NCBI RefSeq assembly: GCF_009728145.1
Contig: NZ_WOCA01000021.1
Coordinates: 1 to 61,426, forward strand
Source of the DNA: Ornithinibacillus caprae
GTDB lineage: Bacteria; Bacillota; Bacilli; Bacillales; Amphibacillaceae
Direction: 5' to 3'
DNA length: 61,426 nucleotides
The notes beneath the pieces are model-generated. The model did not search any database. It saw only the letters and a program-made list of their open reading frames with translations, and was not told where the DNA came from. Below are positions 17,660 to 26,504 of this stretch, one piece after another (within the stretch, counting starts at the first letter, position 1; every line of letters begins with the position of its first letter). Made by a program: the position numbers and the translations under genes.

Positions 17660-19135
17660 TTATTCTAAGTAATTAGTATGATATGGGCTTTCTCTTTCTT
17701 CAGATTGTACAGAAATCCACTGTAATGTTGTAAATTCTTCTAAGGATCTTTCTCCACCAAAACGACCTAATCCAGAATCTTTTTCCCCACCAAAGGCTAT
17801 CAATGGTTCATCATTGACACTCTGGTCATTCACATGGACCATACCCGTTACAATTTGTTTGGCAACTTCCACACCATGTTCTGGTGAGCCGGCGTGTACT
17901 GCACCGCTTAATCCGTATTCAGTATCGTTTGCAATTTTAATTGCTTCATCGTCATCTTTAGCTGAAATAATCGTAGCTACCGGACCAAACATTTCATTCT
18001 TTGCCGTAGCAACTTCATTTGTACCGGTTAGAATATATGGGTACATAACATTTCCCTCCGCTTTACCTTCTAGTACAACCTTTGCACCTTGCTCTTTCGC
18101 TTGGTCAATAAATTCTAGGATTCCATCAACAGCTTTACGGTTGATAAGTGGTCCAATGAGCGTATCTTTATCACGAGGATCTCCAACTTTTATTTTTTTC
18201 GCTTTTTGGACGAACAAGTCGACAAATTCATCATATTTGCTTTGGTGAACAATAATTCGATTAATGGCCATGCAAATTTGGCCATTATGCATGAATTTCC
18301 CAAACAATGCAGAATTAACAGCTCGTTCAACATTAGCATATTCCAGCACAATTAGTGCATTATTTCCACCTAATTCAAGAATTGATTTTTTGATATGTTT
18401 TCCACATAGCTCACCAATGTGACGGCCAACTGCGGTTGAACCTGTAAAGGAGATTAGCCTTGGTATAGGGTGTTCTGTAACCGCATCCCCAACCTCTTTG
18501 ATGGTTGGCATGATCACATTGATTAATCCTTTAGGAGCTCCTGCTTCTTCAAAAATTTTTCCTAATAATACCCCACCTGTTATTGGGGTCTGGCTATCTG
18601 GTTTTACAACAACTCCGTTACCAGTGGCAATGGCTGGTGCAACCGAACGCATGGATAAATACATAGGGAAATTGAATGGTCCAATAACACCAACGACTCC
18701 TAATGGTTTACGGTAGATTCTATTTTCTTTACCGGCTATAAGAGAGGGAACGATGTGACCTTCCATTCTTAACGGAAAAGAAGCGGCTTCACGTGTTATA
18801 GCTGTGACAAAGTCCATTTCCACATTTGCTTTAATAAAAGAAGAACCACTTTCCTCAATTAAATGCTCTATGAACTCTTCCCTTCTTTCTTCTAATAGTT
18901 GAACTGCTTTTTCCATAATGGAAGACTTTTCAAACGCATTTACTTTTTCCCATTCCTGTTGAACTTGTTTTGCTGATTGGTACGCTTCGTCTATATCTTC
19001 TACACTTGCACTTTGAATTGTCTCCATTTTTTCATTGGTATAAGGGTTAGTAACTTCAATGGTCGATTGTCCTCGTCCATCTCTCCATTCACCAGAAATA
19101 TAGTTTTTATTTAGCGATTCATAAGGTTTCATCAT
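17660..19135 (-). CDS. aldehyde dehydrogenase (YfmT/benzaldehyde-type)
   Basis: About 491 residues. The catalytic Cys lies in MHNGQICM and the general base Glu in ILELGGNN; the NAD-binding FTGSTAVGR is intact. The C-terminus GGEKDSGLGRFGGERSLEEF matches the branch containing B. subtilis YfmT, reported to oxidise vanillin and benzaldehyde. The longest frame starts at a GTG that touches the GAGGAG site; the ATGs at 19135 and 19132 are better spaced. Substrate preference is inferred. Confidence 0.9.
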   Translation of the reverse strand: MMKPYESLNKNYISGEWRDGRGQSTIEVTNPYTNEKMETIQSASVEDIDEAYQSAKQVQQEWEKVNAFEKSSIMEKAVQLLEERREEFIEHLIEESGSSFIKANVEMDFVTAITREAASFPLRMEGHIVPSLIAGKENRIYRKPLGVVGVIGPFNFPMYLSMRSVAPAIATGNGVVVKPDSQTPITGGVLLGKIFEEAGAPKGLINVIMPTIKEVGDAVTEHPIPRLISFTGSTAVGRHIGELCGKHIKKSILELGGNNALIVLEYANVERAVNSALFGKFMHNGQICMAINRIIVHQSKYDEFVDLFVQKAKKIKVGDPRDKDTLIGPLINRKAVDGILEFIDQAKEQGAKVVLEGKAEGNVMYPYILTGTNEVATAKNEMFGPVATIISAKDDDEAIKIANDTEYGLSGAVHAGSPEHGVEVAKQIVTGMVHVNDQSVNDEPLIAFGGEKDSGLGRFGGERSLEEFTTLQWISVQSEERESPYHTNYLE

Positions 19136-19141
19136 TAGCAC

Positions 19142-19465
19142 TCCTCATTACGGTTAGGCTTTTTACTTCGCTTATGTTTCCCATATATTGCAAATATAAT
19201 CGGTGAGGAAAGTTAATTTCCATCATCATTTTAGCCATGAAGAACTTCTTCTTCTAAAATTCAGGTAGGGAGGTGAATTGTTGATGGGATTGGGAGGGTT
19301 TGTACACCGATGAGTTAACCCCACTGATGGTTTAACGTCATTTTTAAAGTTGATACCTCAGAACACACCACTTCGAAAAAAAATTAAGTGATGGAAGTAT
19401 TCATCGTATGAAATTGTAAATAAAAGAGACAATACAATGGAGTCCAATATAAAAGAGGTGATAAT
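19142..19465. other. gene-free stretch between divergent genes
   Basis: No gene of normal size. A good ribosome site, GGGAGGTGAATTG (around 19267-19280), leads to a nine-codon frame, MGLGGFVHR, beginning at the ATG near 19283. This may be a remnant or a leader peptide. Near 19430, CAATACAAT resembles a sigma-E -10 box upstream of the Gln-rich gene, without a clear -35. Confidence 0.4.
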
Positions 19466-19705
19466 ATGACACATCAAGTTCAACAAACCCTTCAACAGAT
19501 TGCACAGCTTGCTCAACAGTTAGAACAAACGGAGCAACAAAATGCACAACAATTACAGAGTGCACAGCAACAGGGTGGGGCAAACATGAATGCAGGTGCT
19601 CAGCAACAGCAATTAGCACAACGTGAACAAAACGCTGCTCAACAGTTGCAACAAATTCAGCAACTTGTTACACAATGCCAAACCCAATTAAACCAACAGC
19701 AATAA
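19466..19705 (+). CDS. glutamine-rich small protein, probable spore component
   Basis: 79 residues, of which well over a third are Gln, with Ala, Asn and Thr; only a single Cys. Regular LxxxxQQ spacing suggests one or two amphipathic helices that could pair. AAGAGGTGA precedes the ATG. Gln/Asn/Ala-rich small proteins such as gamma-type SASP are spore stores in related species, but this lacks their repeated motif, so the spore role is a guess from composition. It converges with cysC, with repeat copy 6 between them. Confidence 0.65.
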   Translation: MTHQVQQTLQQIAQLAQQLEQTEQQNAQQLQSAQQQGGANMNAGAQQQQLAQREQNAAQQLQQIQQLVTQCQTQLNQQQ

Positions 19706-19721
19706 GAAAAGAAATGAAAAG

Positions 19722-19760
19722 GTGCCTGTCACTTGTCGAATTTAGACAAGTGACAGGCAC
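19722..19760. repeat. palindromic intergenic repeat, copy 6 (one mismatch)
   Basis: 19-base arms around a central T at 19741; an A replaces C at 19744, opening one pair. It lies between the convergent Gln-rich gene and cysC, four bases from the cysC stop. Confidence 0.92.
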
Positions 19761-19763
19761 TTG

Positions 19764-20360
19764 TTAAATTATTCCATTTATTTTGAGGTGGGTGATGATA
19801 AGTTGGGCTGCTTCGTGGACGGTATGTTTTGCGGTGTTAATGGTTAATTCTGGATTAATTGGAGCTTCGTACGGTGAGTCGATTCCAGTAAAGTCACGAA
19901 TTTCACCTTTCCTAGCCTTTTGATAAAGCCCTTTTGGATCTCGCTGCTCACATATTTCAAATGGACAATCTACAAATACCTCGATAAATTCGTTACCCGC
20001 AAATAGCTGTCTAACTTGATCACGATCCTTTTGGAATGGGGAGATGAAGGCAGTTGTTACAATTTGCCCACTATCCACAAATAGCTTTGCAACTTCACCA
20101 ACGCGGCGGATATTTTCTACACGATCTTCTGGTGAAAATCCTAGTTCCTTATTCAATCCGTGTCTAATATTATCACCGTCTAATACATAGCTTTGAATTC
20201 CTAATTCATATAACTGACAATCTAATTCATTGGCTATTGTTGATTTTCCTGATCCAGAATATCCGGTAAACCAAAGGACACAGCTTTTATGATTATTTAG
20301 TTTATGACGATCTTTTTTTGTTATTGCAGTTGGATGCCAAACAATATGTTGATGAACCAT
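19764..20360 (-). CDS. cysC: adenylylsulfate kinase
   Basis: 198 residues with P-loop GYSGSGKST (33-41) and family stretches [11 protein letters not shown] and RVGEVAKLF. It phosphorylates APS at the 3' position to give PAPS. Its ATG overlaps the sat stop by one base (TAATG), so translation is coupled. It is the last gene of cysH-cysP-sat-cysC; the siroheme genes that follow in B. subtilis (sumT-sirB-sirC) are absent here. Confidence 0.96.
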   Translation of the reverse strand: MVHQHIVWHPTAITKKDRHKLNNHKSCVLWFTGYSGSGKSTIANELDCQLYELGIQSYVLDGDNIRHGLNKELGFSPEDRVENIRRVGEVAKLFVDSGQIVTTAFISPFQKDRDQVRQLFAGNEFIEVFVDCPFEICEQRDPKGLYQKARKGEIRDFTGIDSPYEAPINPELTINTAKHTVHEAAQLIITHLKINGII

Positions 20361-21511
20361 TAGAATTCCCCCGTCTCTACTAAGGGTTTTGTCATACCTT
20401 CGATTAATTTTACTGCAACTTCGGGACGACTAAATTCTTTTGGTGGTAAGACTCCTTCTCGTAGCATTGCTCTTACTTTGGTACCAGATAAGGAAATATG
20501 GTGCGATTCATCATGTGGGCATGTTTTTGACGTTCCCATACTTTCACATTTCCTACAATAGAAGCTATTTTCAAAACAAAGAATTTGAATACCGATTTCC
20601 TCTTCTGTAAAATGGTCAAAGATTATCTGAGCATCATACGTACCATAATAGTCGCCAACACCAGCATGATCCCGACCAACGATAAAATGTGTACAACCAT
20701 AATTTTTTCTAACAATGGCGTGAAAAATAGCTTCTCTAGGGCCAGCATATCTCATTGCTGCTGGAAAGACAGATAGAAATACACGATTAGTTGGATAATA
20801 GTTTTCTAACAATATTTGATAGCATTCCATTCGTAAATCACTTGGTATATCACCAGCTTTTGTTTCACCAACTAGTGGATGCAATAGCAATCCATCAACT
20901 GTTTCTAAAGCAGTTTTTTGAATATATTCATGTGCTCGGTGAACTGGATTTCGGGTTTGAAATCCAACAATTGTCTGCCATCCCAGTCTCTGAAATACTT
21001 CTCTTGTTTGGCTTGGAGTTAAATGAAACGTATGGAATTGTTCTTTTTTAGGGTATTGGATTAATGTAATCGGCCCACCAAGATAGCTGGTTGGACGTTC
21101 CATTAATTTCTTAACACCAGGGTGCTTCAAATCTGTAGTTTGATAGATATGTTTCGCTTCTTCTTCTTTATTTGGAGTATAGATATCCCTGACTTCCATA
21201 ACTCCATAAACGATGTCCTCATAGACCAAATTGACAGTATCCCCGATATTTATTTGTTGAATTTCTTCATCTTTGACCGGAAGCGTAATTGGAATACTCC
21301 AAGGTAGCCCTGAAGAAAGTCGCATATGGTGAACGACAGACTGATAATCCTCACTAACCATAAAGCCAGTAAGTGGACTAAAGGCACCAGTTGCTACTAA
21401 CTCAAGGTCGCTTAAAGCAATAGCATCTAGTTGAATTTGTTCCTTTGTAGGGTCATGGTCGAGTTCTGTATTTACTCGGTTGATGAGTGAACCACCATGG
21501 GGTTTGATCAT
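20360..21511 (-). CDS. sat: sulfate adenylyltransferase
   Basis: 383 residues, of the monofunctional dissimilatory/assimilatory ATP sulfurylase type used by Bacillus. Active-site motifs [12 protein letters not shown] and [13 protein letters not shown] are intact, and a Cys cluster ([13 protein letters not shown]) near residue 320 probably binds zinc. It makes APS from sulfate and ATP. The gene starts one base after the cysP stop region and overlaps cysC by one base. Confidence 0.96.
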   Translation of the reverse strand: MIKPHGGSLINRVNTELDHDPTKEQIQLDAIALSDLELVATGAFSPLTGFMVSEDYQSVVHHMRLSSGLPWSIPITLPVKDEEIQQINIGDTVNLVYEDIVYGVMEVRDIYTPNKEEEAKHIYQTTDLKHPGVKKLMERPTSYLGGPITLIQYPKKEQFHTFHLTPSQTREVFQRLGWQTIVGFQTRNPVHRAHEYIQKTALETVDGLLLHPLVGETKAGDIPSDLRMECYQILLENYYPTNRVFLSVFPAAMRYAGPREAIFHAIVRKNYGCTHFIVGRDHAGVGDYYGTYDAQIIFDHFTEEEIGIQILCFENSFYCRKCESMGTSKTCPHDESHHISLSGTKVRAMLREGVLPPKEFSRPEVAVKLIEGMTKPLVETGEF

Positions 21512-21512
21512 G

Positions 21513-22589
21513 TTAACTACCTCCTAATTTTTTCGGTACAACTTTTTCTTTATATAAAGGTCGACTTTTAAATCCTCGCTGCCATATGCCAACTGCATAA
21601 ATAATGGCCACAAGAATGAAAATCATAGTTAAACCAGAATAATCATCTCGTATGAAAATCTTCACAAGGTTATAGGAAAGAATTAAAGAAAAGAATGGGG
21701 ATAAAACCCATGTTTTAACCAGTTTGGTAATGATCGACTTTTTAAATAAGGCTTTTCCATGTGCAGACACACCGACACCTAAAATACTACACGTGGTTAT
21801 TTGGGTGTGGGGGACAGGAATACCAAAGATTGATGCAATAATCACAAGTGTGGCTCCAATTCCAGACACGGCACCGCCCTGTAAAAGAGTTAATTTGGTA
21901 ATTTTTTTTCCGTTCGTTTCGATTACTTTTCCTCCGAGAAATATTGCTCCTAGGGCTACAAAAATTCCACCATAAAATGTTCCTTGTTCGATGGATAGTA
22001 AGCCTGCAGCAACAAGAGGACCTACTGAATTCGCCACATTATTCATTCCAGCTGAAAATGCTTCTAAAAAACCAGTGAGGATAACAGCTATAGCAAGGAG
22101 TTTGGTACTTTTTCCTTGTAAAGTGGGTTGCAGGCGTTGAATTCCTTTGTTTGTGATAAAAGCTAGTAAAAAGGCGATGAATGGAACGAATAACCAGAAC
22201 AAAACAATCATTAGAAGAGTATTTACATACAAAACCTGAAAAGCTATGCCGACACCTACTACTGCTCCTACGGTTACCTCACTTGTGGATAAAGGAATTC
22301 CACTTAGGTTTGCGATGAAAAGGGAGATGGATGCAGATGAAAGGATGATTAGAGCAATTTTAATGGAGATCATATGGTCGGGAACAATCTCTGAACCTAG
22401 TGTTTTGACTACTTCTCCTCCGCCTAAAATAGCACCTAAAAAAACCCCAATTCCACAAATGAGCAGTGCCATTTTTCTATTGCTAACAGCTTTTGAACCA
22501 TAGGCAATTCCCATGGAAGCAGCTGCTCCACTTGCCCCAATATTGATTGCAAAAAAGAAAGCCACGAAAAATAAAAGTATGATGATCAT
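21513..22589 (-). CDS. cysP: sulfate permease CysP (PiT family)
   Basis: About 358 residues from the ATG at 22589; the TTG three codons upstream is too close to the AAGGA site. Around 10-11 membrane spans in two repeats, each with a PiT signature: [13 protein letters not shown] at the start and [17 protein letters not shown] in the second half. PiT proteins usually carry phosphate, but the B. subtilis member in the same operon position carries sulfate. Operon position supports that here. Confidence 0.9.
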   Translation of the reverse strand: MIIILLFFVAFFFAINIGASGAAASMGIAYGSKAVSNRKMALLICGIGVFLGAILGGGEVVKTLGSEIVPDHMISIKIALIILSSASISLFIANLSGIPLSTSEVTVGAVVGVGIAFQVLYVNTLLMIVLFWLFVPFIAFLLAFITNKGIQRLQPTLQGKSTKLLAIAVILTGFLEAFSAGMNNVANSVGPLVAAGLLSIEQGTFYGGIFVALGAIFLGGKVIETNGKKITKLTLLQGGAVSGIGATLVIIASIFGIPVPHTQITTCSILGVGVSAHGKALFKKSIITKLVKTWVLSPFFSLILSYNLVKIFIRDDYSGLTMIFILVAIIYAVGIWQRGFKSRPLYKEKVVPKKLGGS

Positions 22590-22605
22590 TGAACACAATC
22601 CTTAC

Positions 22606-23316
22606 TTATGCCTGGTGCAGGCCGCACTCTTTTTTTTCAAAATTCACCCATCTACCTGCGCGTGAGTCGTCTCCGTTTCTGACAGGAAGGGTACACATCT
22701 CACAGCCAATACTTGGATAGTTTTGATCATGCAGTTCGTTATATGGTAAATCATTTAGTTTAATATAGTCCCAAACATCCTCCCATGACCAATGGATTAA
22801 TGGGCAGATTTTAACTCGTTTAAACCGCTCATCCTTGTTAATGTACTCCGTGTTTTTTCTAGTTATCGATTGTTCACGTCGTAATCCAGAGATCCATGCA
22901 TCAACTTTTGATAATTCATTTTCTAGCGGTTGGATTTTGCGAATGCTACAACATAAATTAGGATTACGTTCCCATAACGATTCTCCAAACTGTTTTGTTT
23001 GTTCATCTAGCGTTAAGGACGGCTTCACAATATTTAAATCAAGCTTAGGATATTTTTGTTTGACCTTCTCAATTAGAGTATAGGTTTCCGTAAAATGTAA
23101 GTCGGTATCAAGAAAAACAATATTAGCATGCGGATTGACTTTGGAGATTAGATCAATTAATACGATCCCTTCAGCTCCAAAGCTACAAGAATATACGATT
23201 TTATCTTCGTAGACGCTATAAGCCCATTTGATAACATCCATAAAATCCTTTAATTCATGATTAAGCTGGTCTTGGAATTGATCATCCCAGTTTTCGTACG
23301 TTAATTTTTTCTCCAT
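22606..23316 (-). CDS. cysH: phospho-/adenylyl-sulfate reductase, Fe-S type
   Basis: 236 residues. Cys122-Cys123 and Cys205-x2-Cys208 form the paired motif that binds a [4Fe-4S] cluster in APS reductases and in B. subtilis CysH; Cys231 in KECGLH is the catalytic thiol. It reduces APS or PAPS to sulfite with thioredoxin. It is the first gene of cysH-cysP-sat-cysC. I looked for an S-box leader in the 263 bases upstream and saw none; only a weak GGGC/GCCC hairpin near 23403-23440. Confidence 0.94.
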   Translation of the reverse strand: MEKKLTYENWDDQFQDQLNHELKDFMDVIKWAYSVYEDKIVYSCSFGAEGIVLIDLISKVNPHANIVFLDTDLHFTETYTLIEKVKQKYPKLDLNIVKPSLTLDEQTKQFGESLWERNPNLCCSIRKIQPLENELSKVDAWISGLRREQSITRKNTEYINKDERFKRVKICPLIHWSWEDVWDYIKLNDLPYNELHDQNYPSIGCEMCTLPVRNGDDSRAGRWVNFEKKECGLHQA

Positions 23317-23579
23317 ATACTTCCCCCGCTTTGCTTATTCGACAAGTTCTAAGTGTTAAAACAATTAACCTAGGTATTTGCCTTAAATCAATGTATTCAA
23401 TCTATTGGGCGATTGTTAAAAGGATAAGAGCCCATTTTTGCTGGAAGGGTAGATTTTTAAAACAAATGGAGGTGTACGTACCCTTAACTGTTTTTAAAGT
23501 TGTAACGAAAAATAAATAGGCGAATATACTTGGTGTATGTGGTTGAAGTCAATTTTAAGAGAACTAGGAGAGTAACAAA

Positions 23580-24275
23580 ATGGATATTCGAATATATCAA
23601 GGAAGTGACGCTATAGAAACGGAAGCAAAAGTTACCGTTGTGATTGATGTGATTCGAGCATTTACCGTAGCTCATTATGCTTTTTTACAAGGAGTAAAGG
23701 AAATCTATCTTGTGGAAACGGTTGAACATGCCTTTCGTATGAAAGAAAAAAACCCAGATTTTGTGTTGGCAGGTGAAGTAAATGGATTAGCCATTGATGA
23801 ATTTGATTTGGATAATTCACCCTCCCATATTCAAGAAGAAGAATTAACAGGGAAAACGCTTGTTCAGAAGACAACAAACGGTGTTCGAGCTACATTAAAC
23901 AATTTATCCTCCAACCATCTATTTGTTACTGGATTTACCAATGCGAGAAAGACGGCTGAATTTATTCGAGATAACCTATTGCCTGGGAACAACGAGATTG
24001 TTCATATTATCGCCTCCCATCCGAGTGGAGATGATGATTATGCTTGTGCGGAGTTTATGAAACAAATTATGGAAGGGGACTCTGTTCTTATTTCAGCCCA
24101 TGAGGTGATAGATCGAATAATACACGCTCATGTGGCTGAAAAATTCTTTGATGAATACAATACAGCATTTAATCGAGAAGATATCATGTATTGCATAGAA
24201 GAATTAGATACCAATTTTGTGATGAAAGTGGATCAAACGAGTAAGATTCCAAAGATTGAGAGGGTTCAACTATGA
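23580..24275 (+). CDS. comB: 2-phosphosulfolactate phosphatase
   Basis: 231 residues with the family stretch VVIDVIRAFTVA near the N-terminus and VQKTTNGVRA in the middle (ComB, Pfam 04029). It dephosphorylates 2-phosphosulfolactate to sulfolactate, the second step after ComA. Divergent from cysH; it overlaps comA by four bases (ATGA). In B. subtilis the pair is yitC-yitD. An AGGAGAGT-type site precedes the ATG. Confidence 0.93.
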   Translation: MDIRIYQGSDAIETEAKVTVVIDVIRAFTVAHYAFLQGVKEIYLVETVEHAFRMKEKNPDFVLAGEVNGLAIDEFDLDNSPSHIQEEELTGKTLVQKTTNGVRATLNNLSSNHLFVTGFTNARKTAEFIRDNLLPGNNEIVHIIASHPSGDDDYACAEFMKQIMEGDSVLISAHEVIDRIIHAHVAEKFFDEYNTAFNREDIMYCIEELDTNFVMKVDQTSKIPKIERVQL

Positions 24276-25030
24276 GAGAAACAGGTTTAATGCTGCCATT
24301 TAGAGAAACGAAACCACGAGAGAATGGGTTAACCATACTAATAGACAATGGGGCTCCTTTAAACTTGTTTAAGGATACCATTCAAAGTTCTAAGGACTAC
24401 ATTGACTTTGTTAAGTTTGGGTGGGGGACATCCTTGATTACGAGTTATTTGGAACAAAAAATTGATTGGTTACAGGAACAGGGAATCGAATTCTTTTTTG
24501 GCGGTACGTTATTTGAAAAATTCCTTAGTCAAGATAAAGTAGGGGAGTATTACGAGTTCTGTAAAAAGATGGACTGTCATTTTGTAGAGGTTTCAAATGG
24601 AACAGTTGATATTTCAAATCAAGAGAAAGCTTTATATATTAAAGAATTTGCAGATGAATTTGTGGTTTTTAGCGAGGTTGGTAATAAGGATGAGTTAAGG
24701 GCAAGTGGGAAAGATTCAGCAGAATGGCTAGAACATATACATGAGGATTTTGAAGCCGGGGCCACGAAGGTTATTACAGAAGCAAGAGAAAGTGGAACAA
24801 GTGGCATTTGTATGGCGAATGGTGAAATTCGTTTAGACATTTTTGATTTGATCAAGGGATCTGGTATTCCGTTTGAAAGAATTATTTTCGAAGCTCCTAA
24901 TAAAAAGCTGCAAACATTCTTTATCGAGCAGGTAGGTCCAAATGTCAACCTTGCAAATATTGCTTTGAATGATGTTATATCAGTAGAAACGCTCCGTCTT
25001 GGATTGCGTTCCGATACATTTAATGTTTAG
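24272..25030 (+). CDS. comA: phosphosulfolactate synthase
   Basis: 252 residues, TIM-barrel ComA family, with VKFGWGTSL near residue 48 and ITEARESGTSGICMANG around residue 167. It adds sulfite to phosphoenolpyruvate to give (R)-phosphosulfolactate. In archaea this starts coenzyme M synthesis; in Bacillus it leads to sulfolactate, which accumulates in spores. Nothing else for coenzyme M is seen. Coupled to comB by a four-base overlap. Confidence 0.93.
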   Translation: MRETGLMLPFRETKPRENGLTILIDNGAPLNLFKDTIQSSKDYIDFVKFGWGTSLITSYLEQKIDWLQEQGIEFFFGGTLFEKFLSQDKVGEYYEFCKKMDCHFVEVSNGTVDISNQEKALYIKEFADEFVVFSEVGNKDELRASGKDSAEWLEHIHEDFEAGATKVITEARESGTSGICMANGEIRLDIFDLIKGSGIPFERIIFEAPNKKLQTFFIEQVGPNVNLANIALNDVISVETLRLGLRSDTFNV

Positions 25031-25055
25031 AAGAAATGCGGGGAGGAGTAATAGC

Positions 25056-25454
25056 ATGCGAGAAACAAATAAAGTGTTTCATTTAGCTATTCCATGTAAG
25101 GAGCTTGATGAAACGGTAACATTTTATGAAAAATTAGGATGTAGGTTGGCTAGAAGATATGATGATCGTGTAACCTTTGATTTTTTTGGGGATCAAGTAG
25201 TTTGTCATTTAAGCCCTGAAAACGTAGACAGGGAACCAACTATGTATCCTCGTCACTTTGGAGTTACGTTTTTGGAAAAGGAAGAGTATGATCAAACATT
25301 AGAATATGCAATCAAAGAAGAGTTACCCTTTTTTAAAAAACCGATGGTACGATTTAAAGGAAAACAAGAAGAGCATATGACCTTCTTCTTAATTGACCCA
25401 GCTAATAACTTGCTAGAATTTAAATATTATCACGACACGAGTATGGTCTACTAA
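25056..25454 (+). CDS. VOC/glyoxalase-fold protein in the sulfolactate operon
   Basis: 132 residues from the ATG at 25056 (GGGGAGGAG site); an upstream extension overlaps comA and is rejected. Two beta-alpha-beta modules with possible metal ligands: His in KVFHLAIP, His in PRHFGVTF and Glu in NNLLEFKYYHD. It is a single-domain vicinal-oxygen-chelate protein. It starts 25 bases after comA, so it may act on a sulfolactate-related compound or on methylglyoxal from PEP chemistry. The substrate is not known. Confidence 0.85.
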   Translation: MRETNKVFHLAIPCKELDETVTFYEKLGCRLARRYDDRVTFDFFGDQVVCHLSPENVDREPTMYPRHFGVTFLEKEEYDQTLEYAIKEELPFFKKPMVRFKGKQEEHMTFFLIDPANNLLEFKYYHDTSMVY

Positions 25455-25486
25455 ACAAGCTAGGAAGTTCCAGAAAAGTGGAGTGC

Positions 25487-25531
25487 CAAGTGCCTGTCAC
25501 TTGTCGAATTTCGACAAGTGACAGGCACTTG
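25487..25531. repeat. palindromic intergenic repeat, copy 7
   Basis: 22-base arms around a central T at 25509. The outermost bases differ (AAGTGCC rather than AGGTGCC) but change together on both arms, so pairing is kept. A T-rich run (TTCTTTTTT) follows, making this copy a convincing terminator for the comB-comA-VOC transcript. Confidence 0.95.
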
Positions 25532-25605
25532 TTCTTTTTTCTGGTGGTTTTGAATAGGTTAGTAGGGGTTGTTTGAATAAATTGGGTTTTGATAGGGAGT
25601 TGCTC

Positions 25606-26220
25606 ATGAGACCATTTTGGAAGAAACATGGACTAGTTATGCTCGGGGGTATATGTCAGGGATTTGGAATGGGGGTATTTTTATTTCCTCAGTCCATTCC
25701 GTCTGGTGGCGCCGGTGGAATTGCAATATTGTTAAACCACTTTCTTCAAATAAATATGGGGCCAGCTCTTTGGATTGTGAACTTTTCCCTCATGTTACTG
25801 GGTATTAAATACCTTGGTAAACGATTTACATTATGGACGCTCATCGGAATAACGATGACATCCTTAGCTATTGATTTTTTTGAAACACATTTTGTTATTA
25901 CCCACCGAAACCTTATGTATGATCTTGTGATCGGATCGTTTTTTCTTGGGACAGGCATTGGAATCCTCATGCGGAATAATGTTTCCAACGGTGGCGTTGG
26001 TGTTGTTGCAGTGATGATATCTCATGGAAGAAATATACTTCCCGGAAAACCTCTATTTTACATGAACTCCGTTATATTTTTAATTACTGCAGCAGTAATT
26101 AGCTGGGAAATCATCTTTTTAGCGTTGATTAGCCAATGGATATCAACGACAGTTATTGATCTTGTTTGTCGAATAGATATTCCTCGTTCCTACAGCTTTG
26201 GGTGGAGAAAGAAACCTTAA
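25606..26220 (+). CDS. YitT/YitE-family membrane protein
   Basis: 204 residues from the ATG at 25606, which has AGGGAG six bases before; a TTG at 25573 is badly spaced. Five membrane spans with the repeated glycine motifs PSGGAGGIAIL and NGGVGVVAVM typical of DUF161/YitT. B. subtilis has yitE in the same place after yitC-yitD, so a link to sulfolactate (for example its transport) is possible but unproven. The C-terminal DUF2179 domain of larger YitT proteins is absent. Confidence 0.83.
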   Translation: MRPFWKKHGLVMLGGICQGFGMGVFLFPQSIPSGGAGGIAILLNHFLQINMGPALWIVNFSLMLLGIKYLGKRFTLWTLIGITMTSLAIDFFETHFVITHRNLMYDLVIGSFFLGTGIGILMRNNVSNGGVGVVAVMISHGRNILPGKPLFYMNSVIFLITAAVISWEIIFLALISQWISTTVIDLVCRIDIPRSYSFGWRKKP

Positions 26221-26222
26221 GT

Positions 26223-26435
26223 TTAATGTAGTAAAATTTGATAATCATGCTGTTGCAGTGTAATTGCTATTCGCTCTTTTGAAATCTGTTTATCATTATA
26301 CTCAATTTTCAATTCACCATCATCCGTGTCTATGAGGACTCGTTCGATGCCACCAAGCTCATGTAAAATATCTTCAATTTCTTGAATAGTTGGACCTGAT
26401 GTTGCTTCTTTTACATAAAAGGTGATCTCGTTCAT
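26223..26435 (-). CDS. HMA-like small protein without the CxxC metal site
   Basis: 70 residues from the ATG at 26435 (GGAAGGAGAA site). Beta-alpha-beta-beta-alpha-beta pattern like CopZ-type heavy-metal-associated domains, including LGGIERVLIDTDDGELKIEY, but the MxCxxC metal loop is replaced by ATSGPT and the protein has no Cys at all. It therefore cannot carry copper in the usual way. Similar Cys-less HMA proteins are found in Firmicutes, with unknown function. Confidence 0.7.
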   Translation of the reverse strand: MNEITFYVKEATSGPTIQEIEDILHELGGIERVLIDTDDGELKIEYNDKQISKERIAITLQQHDYQILLH

Positions 26436-26504
26436 CTGAATCTTCTCCTTCCTACATGTAAAATTGTAATGTAGTGTTACATTTATTTGCAATAATTCAC
26501 ATTC

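Noticed and set aside
735-25531. The seven repeated palindromes as a CRISPR array
   Set aside because: Copies are thousands of bases apart, separated by whole genes, and each is a self-contained palindrome.
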